From NCBI GenBank assembly GCA_017555965.1, contig JAFZFH010000129.1, positions 19,846 to 83,845 on the forward strand: DNA of 64,000 nucleotides, written 5' to 3'. Numbering within the stretch: position 1 is the first letter of the stretch; each line of letters opens with the position of its first letter. The notes below the pieces were generated by a model that saw only the letters and a list, made by a program, of their open reading frames with translations, ran no database searches and was not told where the DNA came from. This DNA is from Bacteroidales bacterium (GTDB taxonomy: Bacteria; Bacteroidota; Bacteroidia; Bacteroidales; UBA932). Shown here in pieces: positions 25,383-32,202 of the stretch. Position numbers and translations under genes: made by a program.

Positions 25383-28084
25383 TATCTGTTCTGCTTGTAA
25401 GTCATTTCGATCAACTTGTCAGCCTTCTCTCTGAACTGCTCTACAGTCACGAGAGAGCCCTCGATCTGCTTGAGAGGAACTGAATTGAGCTCAGTTCTTG
25501 ACTTGTAGACTGTTGTCGGGAAGTCACCCTCAGGACGAGCCACATATGAAGAACGAGTTGCAGGAACAGACATTGACGAGCTCTTCTGCTTCTCATCCCA
25601 TCCCTTGGTAAGAACGACCTCAGAAACAACATAATTCTCAAGGATGCTCTGCTGCATCTGATTGTCGATACCGATCATCTGTGGGTAGAACACTGTTGTC
25701 TTACCTTCGCTGTCAGTATACTCAAGAGGCTTGATTGTGATTGTCTCCTTGTCAGCAGAAACCTCGATCGGGAATGAAGGTGTCCAACCGTCTCCATATG
25801 TAATAGAGTAGAACTCTGAAGACATACCTGCGAAATAGAACGGAACGCTCCAGTTTGCAGCAGGTGGGAGGAAGTTGGAGTCGATAGGAGCAACGAGCTT
25901 CACATTGCCGTCCTCATCCTGTACAGCCTCGATATACCACTTAGGTCCGAAGTCATTGAAGATTGAAGAAACATCAACAGAGCTGTACTTTCTGTCAACA
26001 AAGAGGTCATATGGAGTATATGTGTCAAGACGTCCATAAGAGTCTGCATCGAGCCATCCGAGAGCAAGGAGTCTGTTCTGGTACTCGAGACGATGCTTTG
26101 CAACATCATCAGCAAGCTTTGTAAACTCGTTCCAGAGGCCGTCAACCTTCTCCTTCTCGTACTTCGAATTCTCCTTGTAGATCTGATATACTGAATCAGG
26201 AAGCTCTGAAGGATAGTTATTCAGATTGTCAGTGATTGTGATCTTCGACTTGTGAGTGAAGCCCTTGCCTGATGTGCTGCTTGCACTCTTGAGAGTAGCT
26301 GTAGCAGTCCAGTCGCCGATGAGGGAATCATAATCATAGTCAACATAGTCCTTCATCTCAAGCCATGGAGTAGTCACGTCTGCGATGCCAGGGCACTCAC
26401 CATCCTCGATCTCAGTAGGCTTGTAGCTTGTAAGGTCGTTAGGAGTATACTCATCGTTGTAACCGAGAACAGCCACACGTGTAGTCTCACCGTCAACAGA
26501 TGGGATCGCAAGCTCAAGTCCCTCAGCAGAGTTGATGAGTTCGAGATCATCAGCGCTGAAGTAGCTGTATGCCTTGTTTCCTGCTACGAGGCTGTAATAT
26601 GTCGATCCGCTGTTGATCGCAAGGAGCCAGTCTCTCTTGTAGTTGGCAGCATAGTAGCACTCTGTCACAGGGTTACCCTCTGCTGCAGTAGTACACTTCA
26701 CGTTGAACTTTGCCACATATGGAGTAGACTCGAGCGGTGTAACCACAATCTCCGGAGCATCCTTTGTCTTTGCTGTTGTCGAGAAAGTATACTTCTGGAA
26801 GTTCTGGATCGTTGCCATCTGGTCACCCATAGCTGTCACGAGGACATGATAGTCTGTATTCTCACCGATAGCATCCTGGTAGTAGAATGTAGAAAGCTTC
26901 ATCTGGACAGCCTCCTTAGCGACTCTTGTACCGAATGTATAAGCTGCAAAATACGATGTGATAGCCCACTGGAGATAATCCTCACGGCCGTTACAGAGCT
27001 CGAGAACCTGCTGGTACATTGCGTCATCGAAGATACCCACAGCATACTGCTCCACATTCTCATCAGGATAGAAGTTCATGACAAGATCGATCGGGCTTGC
27101 ATGTTCAAGCTCCACTGTCACCTTACCGTCGAACGGCTGCGGCTCGAGAACACGGAAATGCTTTCTCTGGAAAGCACCTGTCCAGTAATTGTCGAGAGGT
27201 CTTGTGATGGTATAGTCAGTGATTACTCCAAGGCTGCTCTGCTCTTTGTCTGAACCTCCATAGTATGACTCATCGATCATAGGAAGATAGTATCCGCTAT
27301 CCCATCCCGCAGGATATGTGAAGTTCTCAGTCTCATACTCAGGACTGTCCTCCATCCATGCAAACTCACCTGCAACGAACACGACAGGCTCACCTGGAGA
27401 AATCGGATTGTACATTGTATCCCAGTCATTCTCACCGTTACCGTCAGAATCCTCATCAGTCTGGAACCAGTTCTCCTCCTCAGAATATGTAAGAGTTACA
27501 TCCTTTTCAGTATACTTGCCAGCATTGTAAAGGAGTGAGAAATAGTCATCTGTTCCGCCCTGCACCATGTAGTTGTACATCATGATACATGCCTGGTTGT
27601 AACGGATTGCGTTACCCTTCTGCTTTGTATCCTTAGGAACAGTTATACGCATCTTGTATCCGTCATAGCTCTGATCCACTACAGTAAGGAGCTCGCTGAG
27701 ATTGTACTCACCGGTCTTGAAAGGAAGAGTGAAGATTTCAGAAAAGTTCTGCTCATCAAGCTTTGCAACCACGTAAAGATAGTACTGCGTATTCTCCTTC
27801 AAGCCTTTACTGATACGGATAACGTCATTAGGTTTGACTGTCAATGACTCACCTGCTGTAAAGAGCATGACAGGATTGTCCATCTTCTTTTCCTTGGTAT
27901 CAAGGATGTAGGCGATTTCAACAGTACTATTCGCCTTGACCTCAATGTGTACATATTCAGGTCCGGCTTCCTGAACCGACACTGAGAAAGCAGGTGCCTC
28001 CTCTGTCGGATCACAGCCCACAAAAATACCGCAGATCACAGCCAGAAGGCAGATCAGCGGCAGTTTCAAAAGAAATTTCTTCAT
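25382..28084 (-). CDS. Large lipoprotein of unknown function
   Basis: This 900-residue protein has a long signal peptide ending in the lipobox FVGC. Residues about 30-130 form an FN3-like domain ending in YYLYVVAKLDEQN. A second such module lies around 330-440 and a third around 450-560. The C-terminal third contains a helical segment (YKENSKYEKEKVDGLWNEF and following) and then a beta-rich part with DGWTPSFPIEV, reminiscent of Bacteroidales lipocalin-like lipoproteins. I recognise no catalytic motif. It is coupled to the Omp28-related gene by a TAATG overlap and is transcribed from the box at 28127-28134. The role is unknown. Confidence 0.72.
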   Translation of the reverse strand: MKKFLLKLPLICLLAVICGIFVGCDPTEEAPAFSVSVQEAGPEYVHIEVKANSTVEIAYILDTKEKKMDNPVMLFTAGESLTVKPNDVIRISKGLKENTQYYLYVVAKLDEQNFSEIFTLPFKTGEYNLSELLTVVDQSYDGYKMRITVPKDTKQKGNAIRYNQACIMMYNYMVQGGTDDYFSLLYNAGKYTEKDVTLTYSEEENWFQTDEDSDGNGENDWDTMYNPISPGEPVVFVAGEFAWMEDSPEYETENFTYPAGWDSGYYLPMIDESYYGGSDKEQSSLGVITDYTITRPLDNYWTGAFQRKHFRVLEPQPFDGKVTVELEHASPIDLVMNFYPDENVEQYAVGIFDDAMYQQVLELCNGREDYLQWAITSYFAAYTFGTRVAKEAVQMKLSTFYYQDAIGENTDYHVLVTAMGDQMATIQNFQKYTFSTTAKTKDAPEIVVTPLESTPYVAKFNVKCTTAAEGNPVTECYYAANYKRDWLLAINSGSTYYSLVAGNKAYSYFSADDLELINSAEGLELAIPSVDGETTRVAVLGYNDEYTPNDLTSYKPTEIEDGECPGIADVTTPWLEMKDYVDYDYDSLIGDWTATATLKSASSTSGKGFTHKSKITITDNLNNYPSELPDSVYQIYKENSKYEKEKVDGLWNEFTKLADDVAKHRLEYQNRLLALGWLDADSYGRLDTYTPYDLFVDRKYSSVDVSSIFNDFGPKWYIEAVQDEDGNVKLVAPIDSNFLPPAANWSVPFYFAGMSSEFYSITYGDGWTPSFPIEVSADKETITIKPLEYTDSEGKTTVFYPQMIGIDNQMQQSILENYVVSEVVLTKGWDEKQKSSSMSVPATRSSYVARPEGDFPTTVYKSRTELNSVPLKQIEGSLVTVEQFREKADKLIEMTYKQNR

Positions 28085-28126
28085 TAGATTATATAATTAA
28101 ACTTTGGTTATCTACACTAAATCGCG

Positions 28127-28134
28127 CAAATATA
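28127..28134 (-). promoter_or_regulatory. -7 promoter box for the 25382-28084 lipoprotein operon
   Basis: On the minus strand this is TATATTTG, a TAnnTTTG match, with a TTTG -33 box at 28157-28160 (22-nt spacer) and a leader of about 40 nt before the ATG at 28084. Confidence 0.65.
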
Positions 28135-28197
28135 GGCATTTATCAATAAAAACCACCAAATATTTCTACAAAATCATCCATTCTTCCTTTTTTACTT

Positions 28198-28205
28198 TAT
28201 CTTTG
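28198..28205 (+). promoter_or_regulatory. -7 promoter box for purB
   Basis: TATCTTTG matches TAnnTTTG. It ends one base before the first in-frame ATG (28207), so transcription should begin after that codon. This is the reason for placing the purB start at the next ATG, 28231. Confidence 0.6.
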
Positions 28206-28230
28206 CATGGCAATTAATAAAATAAACGAA

Positions 28231-29571
28231 ATGGATAATCATTCACTTTTGGCGGTCTCGCCTATTGATGGACGCTATTCGCGTCAGACTGAACCACTTA
28301 GAGAATATTTCAGCGAATACGCCCTTATCAGATACCGCGTCCGCGTTGAAATCGAATATTTCATCGCTCTCTGTCAGATTCCTCTTCCTCAGCTTGCGGA
28401 TTTCGACTCTTCAAAGTTCGAAGCACTCAGAGACATCTACCGCAACATGACACCGGAGGACGCAGCCAAGGTAAAGGAGATTGAGAAGGTGACCAACCAC
28501 GACGTAAAGGCCGTGGAATATTTCATCAAGGACCGATTCAAAGAGATGGATATCCTCAAATGGGGAGAGTTCGTACACTTCGGACTCACATCGCAGGACA
28601 TCAACAACACCTCGGTTCCACTTTCGTTCAAGGAAGCGATTGAAGAAAGCTTCATGCCTCTTCTCAAGGAAGTTCTCGGACTCATCAAGGGAATGGCTTC
28701 CGATTGGGCAGAGATTCCTATGCTTGCAAAGACTCACGGTCAGCCGGCATCCCCTACCCGCGTAGGCAAGGAGTTCAATGTATTCGCAGTACGTATTGAG
28801 GAGCAGATCAGACAGTTCGAGCAGCTGACATATCCGGCAAAGTTCGGAGGTGCTACAGGAAACATGAACGCACACAAGGTTGCATATCCTGGAATCGACT
28901 GGATCGGATTCGGCAACGACTTCGTTGCATCACTCGGTCTCAAGAGATCTTTCCCTACAACTCAGATCGAGCACTACGACAACCTTGCATCGCTCTTCGA
29001 CTGCCTCCGCCGCATCAACACGATCCTCATCGACTTTGCAAGAGACATCTGGACATATATTTCAATGGAGTACTTCCGCCAGAAGGTAAAGGCTGGAGAG
29101 GTCGGATCTTCAGCAATGCCTCATAAGGTAAACCCTATCGACTTTGAGAACGCAGAGGGTAACTTCGGTGTAGCAAACGCGCTTTACACCCACCTTTCGA
29201 TGAAGCTTCCGATTTCGAGACTCCAGAGAGACCTTACAGACTCTACTGTTCTCCGCAACATCGGCATGCCTCTCGCTCATTCTGTGATTTCACTCAACTC
29301 CCTTAAAAAGGGACTCGGCAAGCTCATCCTCAACGAGGACGCACTCCGTGCTGACCTTGAAAAGAACTGGGCAGTGGTTGCAGAGGCCATCCAGACAATC
29401 CTCCGTAGAGAAAATTACCCGAACCCTTACGAGACGCTCAAGGCGCTTACACGTACAGGTGCGGGCATCAATCACGATGTGATAGCGGACTTCATCGAGA
29501 CTCTCGAGGTCAGCGAATCAGTCAAGGAGGAACTCAGGGTGATCACCCCTTGGACCTACACAGGATTCTAA
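28231..29571 (+). CDS. purB: Adenylosuccinate lyase
   Basis: This cytoplasmic enzyme of purine synthesis releases fumarate from adenylosuccinate and SAICAR. From the ATG at 28231 it has 446 residues. Key motifs are SPIDGRY at the N-terminus, the substrate-binding KTHGQPASPT, and the flexible signature loop GSSAMPHKVNPID with the catalytic Ser. An in-frame ATG at 28207 would add eight residues, but it overlaps the promoter region, so the later start is preferred. The gene ends with a 4-nt overlap with the convergent DivIC-like gene. Confidence 0.95.
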   Translation: MDNHSLLAVSPIDGRYSRQTEPLREYFSEYALIRYRVRVEIEYFIALCQIPLPQLADFDSSKFEALRDIYRNMTPEDAAKVKEIEKVTNHDVKAVEYFIKDRFKEMDILKWGEFVHFGLTSQDINNTSVPLSFKEAIEESFMPLLKEVLGLIKGMASDWAEIPMLAKTHGQPASPTRVGKEFNVFAVRIEEQIRQFEQLTYPAKFGGATGNMNAHKVAYPGIDWIGFGNDFVASLGLKRSFPTTQIEHYDNLASLFDCLRRINTILIDFARDIWTYISMEYFRQKVKAGEVGSSAMPHKVNPIDFENAEGNFGVANALYTHLSMKLPISRLQRDLTDSTVLRNIGMPLAHSVISLNSLKKGLGKLILNEDALRADLEKNWAVVAEAIQTILRRENYPNPYETLKALTRTGAGINHDVIADFIETLEVSESVKEELRVITPWTYTGF

Positions 29572-29870
29572 TCGATAACGTATACATCTTCGCCAGGGAC
29601 AGCAAAATTGAAATGCTCTCTGGCGAATTTTTCTAATGTATCCTTATCTGTCCTGATCATATTGATCCTCTGTTCCATTTCTGCATTCTGCAGTTCATAA
29701 CTGCGGATAAGCTTCTTCTGGCGACGGATTTCCGCGCCGGCCTTCGCCCAATGGATGAAGGTATTGCCTGAACCCACAAGCCAGAACACAAGAAAAAGTC
29801 CCGTCGTAATCGTAGCGAACCACGCAAAATTACGATGCGGTCCTTTGTATATGTCTTTGATTTTTCCCAT
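29568..29870 (-). CDS. FtsB/DivIC-like septum formation protein
   Basis: This 100-residue protein has a short cytoplasmic N-terminus, one transmembrane helix at about residues 15-33 and a coiled coil (AEIRRQKKLIRSYELQNAEMEQRI) ending in a conserved EKFAREHFNFAVPGEDVYVI segment. This is the normal plan of FtsB/DivIC proteins, which link the divisome proteins FtsL and FtsQ. The promoter at 29893-29900 is close to the left edge of the transposon. Confidence 0.88.
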   Translation of the reverse strand: MGKIKDIYKGPHRNFAWFATITTGLFLVFWLVGSGNTFIHWAKAGAEIRRQKKLIRSYELQNAEMEQRINMIRTDKDTLEKFAREHFNFAVPGEDVYVID

Positions 29871-29892
29871 GCCGATTATTAGTATATGACGA

Positions 29893-29900
29893 CAAAATTA
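29893..29900 (-). promoter_or_regulatory. -7 promoter box for the DivIC-like gene
   Basis: On the minus strand this is TAATTTTG, with TTG at 29922-29924 (21-nt spacer) as a -33 box. That TTG lies inside the left copy of the target duplication, so the transposon insertion left this promoter just intact. Confidence 0.55.
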
Positions 29901-29902
29901 AC

Positions 29903-29910
29903 TATTTTTG
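29903..29910 (+). promoter_or_regulatory. -7 promoter box captured by the transposon
   Basis: TATTTTTG matches TAnnTTTG and points into the transposon, 7 nt from the target duplication. If the element and one duplication copy are removed in silico, the box lies 33 nt from the ATG of the nucleotidyltransferase at 32203, a spacing like that of other promoters in this window. It may now drive the transposase. No clear -33 box. Confidence 0.5.
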
Positions 29911-29916
29911 ACAGAA

Positions 29917-29924
29917 TTTTGCAA
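29917..29924. repeat. Target-site duplication, left copy
   Basis: TTTTGCAA directly precedes the left inverted repeat and is repeated exactly at 32176-32183 after the right inverted repeat. Eight bases is the duplication length expected for the IS1595 family. Confidence 0.9.
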
Positions 29925-29950
29925 CGGAATTATCCCTTTTAGTATTGTAA
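29925..29950 (+). repeat. Left terminal inverted repeat
   Basis: CGGAATTATCCCTTTT followed by AGTATTGTAA. It matches the reverse complement of 32150-32175 at 23 of 26 positions, with the outer 16 identical. Confidence 0.9.
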
Positions 29951-30007
29951 CAACTCTGGACTTTTGAGGTATCTATTAGTAGATTAATCATATAAGACTT
30001 ATCTACT

Positions 30008-30937
30008 ATGACATTCTTCGAGTTCCAAAAGAGATTTCCGAATGAGGGTGCTGCTCTCAATTTCATCGTTGCCACAAAGTATGCTAATGGTTACTATTGT
30101 CCGAAATGTGGATGCTTCCATAAGGGTATCTATCGTAGCAACAAGAGAACAAAGGTTCTTCACTGCAATAACTGCAAATCGGAGTTCTCTGTTCTCGCAG
30201 GAACTATCTTTGAGGGAACACATCTTGACCTCAGAATGTGGTTGTATGCGATGAACCTCGTTATCGTGGCAAAGAAGGGTATTTCTGCTTGTCAGTTGCA
30301 AAGGGAACTTGGCATGAAGTCCTATAAGGGTGCTTGGAGAATGCTCCAACTCATCCGTCAGGCAATGGCAAAAGAGGAATACAATGAGGTCTTTGAGGCA
30401 GTTGTGGAGATTGATGAGACTTATGTAGGTGGTAAACCAAGAAAGTCAAATGTGCATACCGAAAGGGAAACCAACGAGAAGCACAACAAGAGAGGTAGAG
30501 GTACATCCAAGACTCCTGTTATCGGTGTCAAGGAAAGAAACACAGGTAAGGTTCACGCAGTTGTTGCTAACTACAATGACGAGGGAAAACAACTTACTGG
30601 TAAACAACTTTTCAATGTGTTGAAAAAGGTATGTAAGGATGGTGTTACAGTTATGACTGACCAATATAGTGGTTACAACATCTTGGATAAGGAGAATGAA
30701 AAGAATTTCATTCGTGTCAAGGTTGACCATTCAGTTACCTACTCGTTGGGTGACGGAAAGCATACCAACGGCATTGAGAGTTTTTGGGCAATTGTCAAGA
30801 GAGGTGTATATGGAATCTACCATCACGTATCGGTAGAGCATATGCAGAAGTATATGGATGAGTTCTGTTTCAGACTCAATCACAGAGAGTGTGATGATGC
30901 GTTTGAAAGTCTTGTAAATCTTGCTATTGCTGCATAG
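30008..30937 (+). CDS. IS1595-family (ISXO2-like) transposase
   Basis: This 309-residue transposase has an N-terminal zinc ribbon (CPKCGCFHKG near residue 33 and CNNCKSEF near 56) and an ISXO2-like catalytic domain. Likely catalytic residues are the Asp in EIDETYVGG (near residue 139), the Asp in MTDQYSGYN (near 219) and the Asn/Glu of HTNGIESFW (near 255). The length is normal and no frameshift is visible, so it may be active. It starts 83 nt inside the left end of the element and lacks its own clear promoter; the box at 29903-29910 lies just outside the element. Confidence 0.93.
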   Translation: MTFFEFQKRFPNEGAALNFIVATKYANGYYCPKCGCFHKGIYRSNKRTKVLHCNNCKSEFSVLAGTIFEGTHLDLRMWLYAMNLVIVAKKGISACQLQRELGMKSYKGAWRMLQLIRQAMAKEEYNEVFEAVVEIDETYVGGKPRKSNVHTERETNEKHNKRGRGTSKTPVIGVKERNTGKVHAVVANYNDEGKQLTGKQLFNVLKKVCKDGVTVMTDQYSGYNILDKENEKNFIRVKVDHSVTYSLGDGKHTNGIESFWAIVKRGVYGIYHHVSVEHMQKYMDEFCFRLNHRECDDAFESLVNLAIAA

Positions 30938-30970
30938 TTCTTTGAAAAGCGAGATATTTATAATAAAGAA

Positions 30971-30993
30971 CCCTCGTTGTAAGCGAACGAGGG
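30971..30993. terminator. Hairpin after the transposase gene
   Basis: CCCTCGTT and AACGAGGG form a perfect 8-bp stem with a 7-nt loop, 33 nt after the transposase stop. There is no strong T-run on the plus strand (GAGAAACTATTATAA); on the minus strand TTCTTTATTATAAAT follows. It may end transposase transcription or the small antisense ORF transcript. Confidence 0.45.
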
Positions 30994-31011
30994 AGAAACT
31001 ATTATAAGAAT

Positions 31012-31125
31012 TTACTTTTGTAGTTCACGAGGTACTTGAAATACTCTCTTGAAGGCAGTTTTAAACGCTTCATGACTACTTGTGTTCGTTATAACCTTGC
31101 TTCTTTGCGATATCCCGTATTGCAT
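31012..31125 (-). CDS. Small antisense ORF or gene remnant inside the transposon
   Basis: A 37-codon minus-strand frame starts at the ATG at 31125; the frame is open without stops back to 31164. The peptide ends HEAFKTAFKRVFQVPRELQK, which is basic and helical and looks protein-like, not random. I do not recognise it. The 306-nt stretch between the transposase and the first passenger gene otherwise holds only two hairpins and a promoter-like box. It could be a small IS accessory protein or the tail of a decayed gene. Confidence 0.3.
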   Translation of the reverse strand: MQYGISQRSKVITNTSSHEAFKTAFKRVFQVPRELQK

Positions 31126-31162
31126 GACGGTTTCTACGAACAATGCAAAACTACGGAATTCA

Positions 31163-31190
31163 TCTCACTATTCCTAGTTGAATAGTGAGA
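31163..31190. promoter_or_regulatory. Inverted repeat upstream of the passenger genes
   Basis: TCTCACTATTC and GAATAGTGAGA form a perfect 11-bp inverted repeat with the loop CTAGTT. It lies 17 nt upstream of the -7 box at 31208-31215, covering the -33 region, so it could be an operator for passenger-gene control. It could instead be a hairpin of the antisense transcript. Confidence 0.4.
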
Positions 31191-31207
31191 TATTTCCATA
31201 GTTTGAC

Positions 31208-31215
31208 TAATTTTG
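31208..31215 (+). promoter_or_regulatory. -7 promoter box for the passenger genes
   Basis: TAATTTTG matches TAnnTTTG, 28 nt before the ATG at 31244. It gives the passenger genes their own promoter inside the transposon. Confidence 0.5.
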
Positions 31216-31243
31216 AAGAATAACAGAGAAAACAACTAATTTT

Positions 31244-31567
31244 ATGAATAACAAAGTTGTAAGTATAACAGAGAGCGAATTGAAGAATCTTATCAAAGAG
31301 CAAGTAAAGATACAATTGCTAATAGAAAATTTTAACATCGCATATGATAAAGTAAAAAGGCAACATCACGATAACAATCGCCCATTTGGTTTTGAGTTAA
31401 GACGTAATGGTGAATGGGAATATGGTGATATCGAATATGATGCAAAAACAAATCAATTAAGTTGTATGGGAGTCAGTATCACGGTAGACCTCTCCCTTAG
31501 TTTTAGAGACAACTTAGAAGACCTTTATGAAAAAATGTGCGAGAATGGATTTGATACAGATTATTAA
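31244..31567 (+). CDS. Transposon passenger protein 1, unknown
   Basis: This 107-residue protein is not recognised. Residues 8-25 (ITESELKNLIKEQVKIQL) form an amphipathic helix of a type I recall at the start of many small phage or mobile-element proteins in gut Bacteroidales. Residues 45-105 appear to be a small alpha-beta domain with FGFELRRNGEWEYGDIEY and an acidic C-terminus. There is no signal peptide or membrane segment, so it is probably cytoplasmic. The gene is A/T-rich, lies 12 nt before the second passenger gene and shares its transcript. A role in toxin-antitoxin or defence function is possible by context alone. Confidence 0.65.
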   Translation: MNNKVVSITESELKNLIKEQVKIQLLIENFNIAYDKVKRQHHDNNRPFGFELRRNGEWEYGDIEYDAKTNQLSCMGVSITVDLSLSFRDNLEDLYEKMCENGFDTDY

Positions 31568-31579
31568 ACATATACATAT

Positions 31580-32137
31580 ATGAAACGTCTAAACGAGAAA
31601 ACAATAGAAGAGATTGTTGAACGAGTTATATCTGAAACAATTCAAAACCACAAGCAACCATTGATGGAAATGGCGACATGTGGCGTTGAAAAATGGGGTA
31701 AACGAACATATAAGATTGCAGTACATGGGGCTAGTTCTAAAGATAGACCAACTCCTCATATCCATATTTATTTAAATACGGATAACAATCCATATACTCA
31801 GTTTAATTTTGAAATATCATTTGTAGATTTGATTTGCGAAGATACGATTACTCCAATATACCAGTTGGATAGAGAGAATAATTTAAAATGTACTAATAGA
31901 AGAAATTGTTCTTGGAATGGTTATAAAGAAATAGAGGAGGGTTTGCGAGTGTTTTTGTCTCAACCTTGTTCTTCCGCTAGGTTTGGTGATTTTTCGAGTA
32001 ACTTGGAAAGGGTTATATATGAATGGAACAGAGAAACAGATTTTGTTAAAACAAATAATGGAGGCAACCCATTAAAAGAATATCTAGATTCAAATAATCT
32101 TTCTCCTCACCCTAAGTATCTGCATTTATTTCAATAG
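31580..32137 (+). CDS. Transposon passenger protein 2, unknown
   Basis: This 185-residue protein is not recognised. It begins with an amphipathic helix (LNEKTIEEIVERVISETI, residues 4-21) that resembles the one in passenger protein 1. Residues 45-65 contain VHGASSKDRPTPHIHIYLN; the PHIHIY pattern recalls the HxH core of DUF4160-type proteins, but the similarity is weak. There are five Cys, including CSWN and CSSARF. No signal peptide or membrane helix. The gene is strongly A/T-rich compared with the chromosome. It ends 12 nt before the right inverted repeat, so it belongs to the transposon. Confidence 0.65.
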   Translation: MKRLNEKTIEEIVERVISETIQNHKQPLMEMATCGVEKWGKRTYKIAVHGASSKDRPTPHIHIYLNTDNNPYTQFNFEISFVDLICEDTITPIYQLDRENNLKCTNRRNCSWNGYKEIEEGLRVFLSQPCSSARFGDFSSNLERVIYEWNRETDFVKTNNGGNPLKEYLDSNNLSPHPKYLHLFQ

Positions 32138-32149
32138 TTCCCAAAAGCA

Positions 32150-32175
32150 TTGCAATATAAAAAGGGATAATTCCG
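32150..32175 (-). repeat. Right terminal inverted repeat
   Basis: Read on the minus strand it is CGGAATTATCCCTTTT followed by TATATTGCAA, the inverted partner of 29925-29950 (23 of 26 matching). Confidence 0.9.
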
Positions 32176-32183
32176 TTTTGCAA
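32176..32183. repeat. Target-site duplication, right copy
   Basis: TTTTGCAA, identical to 29917-29924, lies directly outside the right inverted repeat and 19 nt before the ATG of the nucleotidyltransferase gene. Confidence 0.9.
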
Positions 32184-32202
32184 TAATATAAAGAATACAG
32201 AT

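Larger units (their letters stand above)
29925..32175 (+). mobile_element. IS1595-family transposon with two passenger genes
   Basis: The 2,251-bp element is bounded by inverted repeats starting CGGAATTATCCCTTTT and by an 8-bp direct duplication. It holds an ISXO2-like transposase (30008-30937), a hairpin-containing intergenic zone with a small antisense ORF, and two passenger genes (31244-31567, 31580-32137). The base composition is clearly richer in A and T than the flanking genes, especially over the passenger genes. The intact ends and duplication suggest a recent insertion. IS1595-type elements with passenger genes are known, but I do not recognise these passengers. Confidence 0.9.

Noticed and set aside
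28207-28230. Earlier purB start at 28207
   Set aside because: The promoter box at 28198-28205 lies directly before it, so the mRNA should begin after this ATG; the ATG at 28231 fits better.
30938-31243. Possible CRISPR array or tRNA in the transposon intergenic zone
   Set aside because: There are two unrelated hairpins and no repeated spacer structure or cloverleaf.
32138-32202. Simple ordinary intergenic region before the nucleotidyltransferase
   Set aside because: It contains the right inverted repeat and the target duplication of the transposon, so it is not ordinary.
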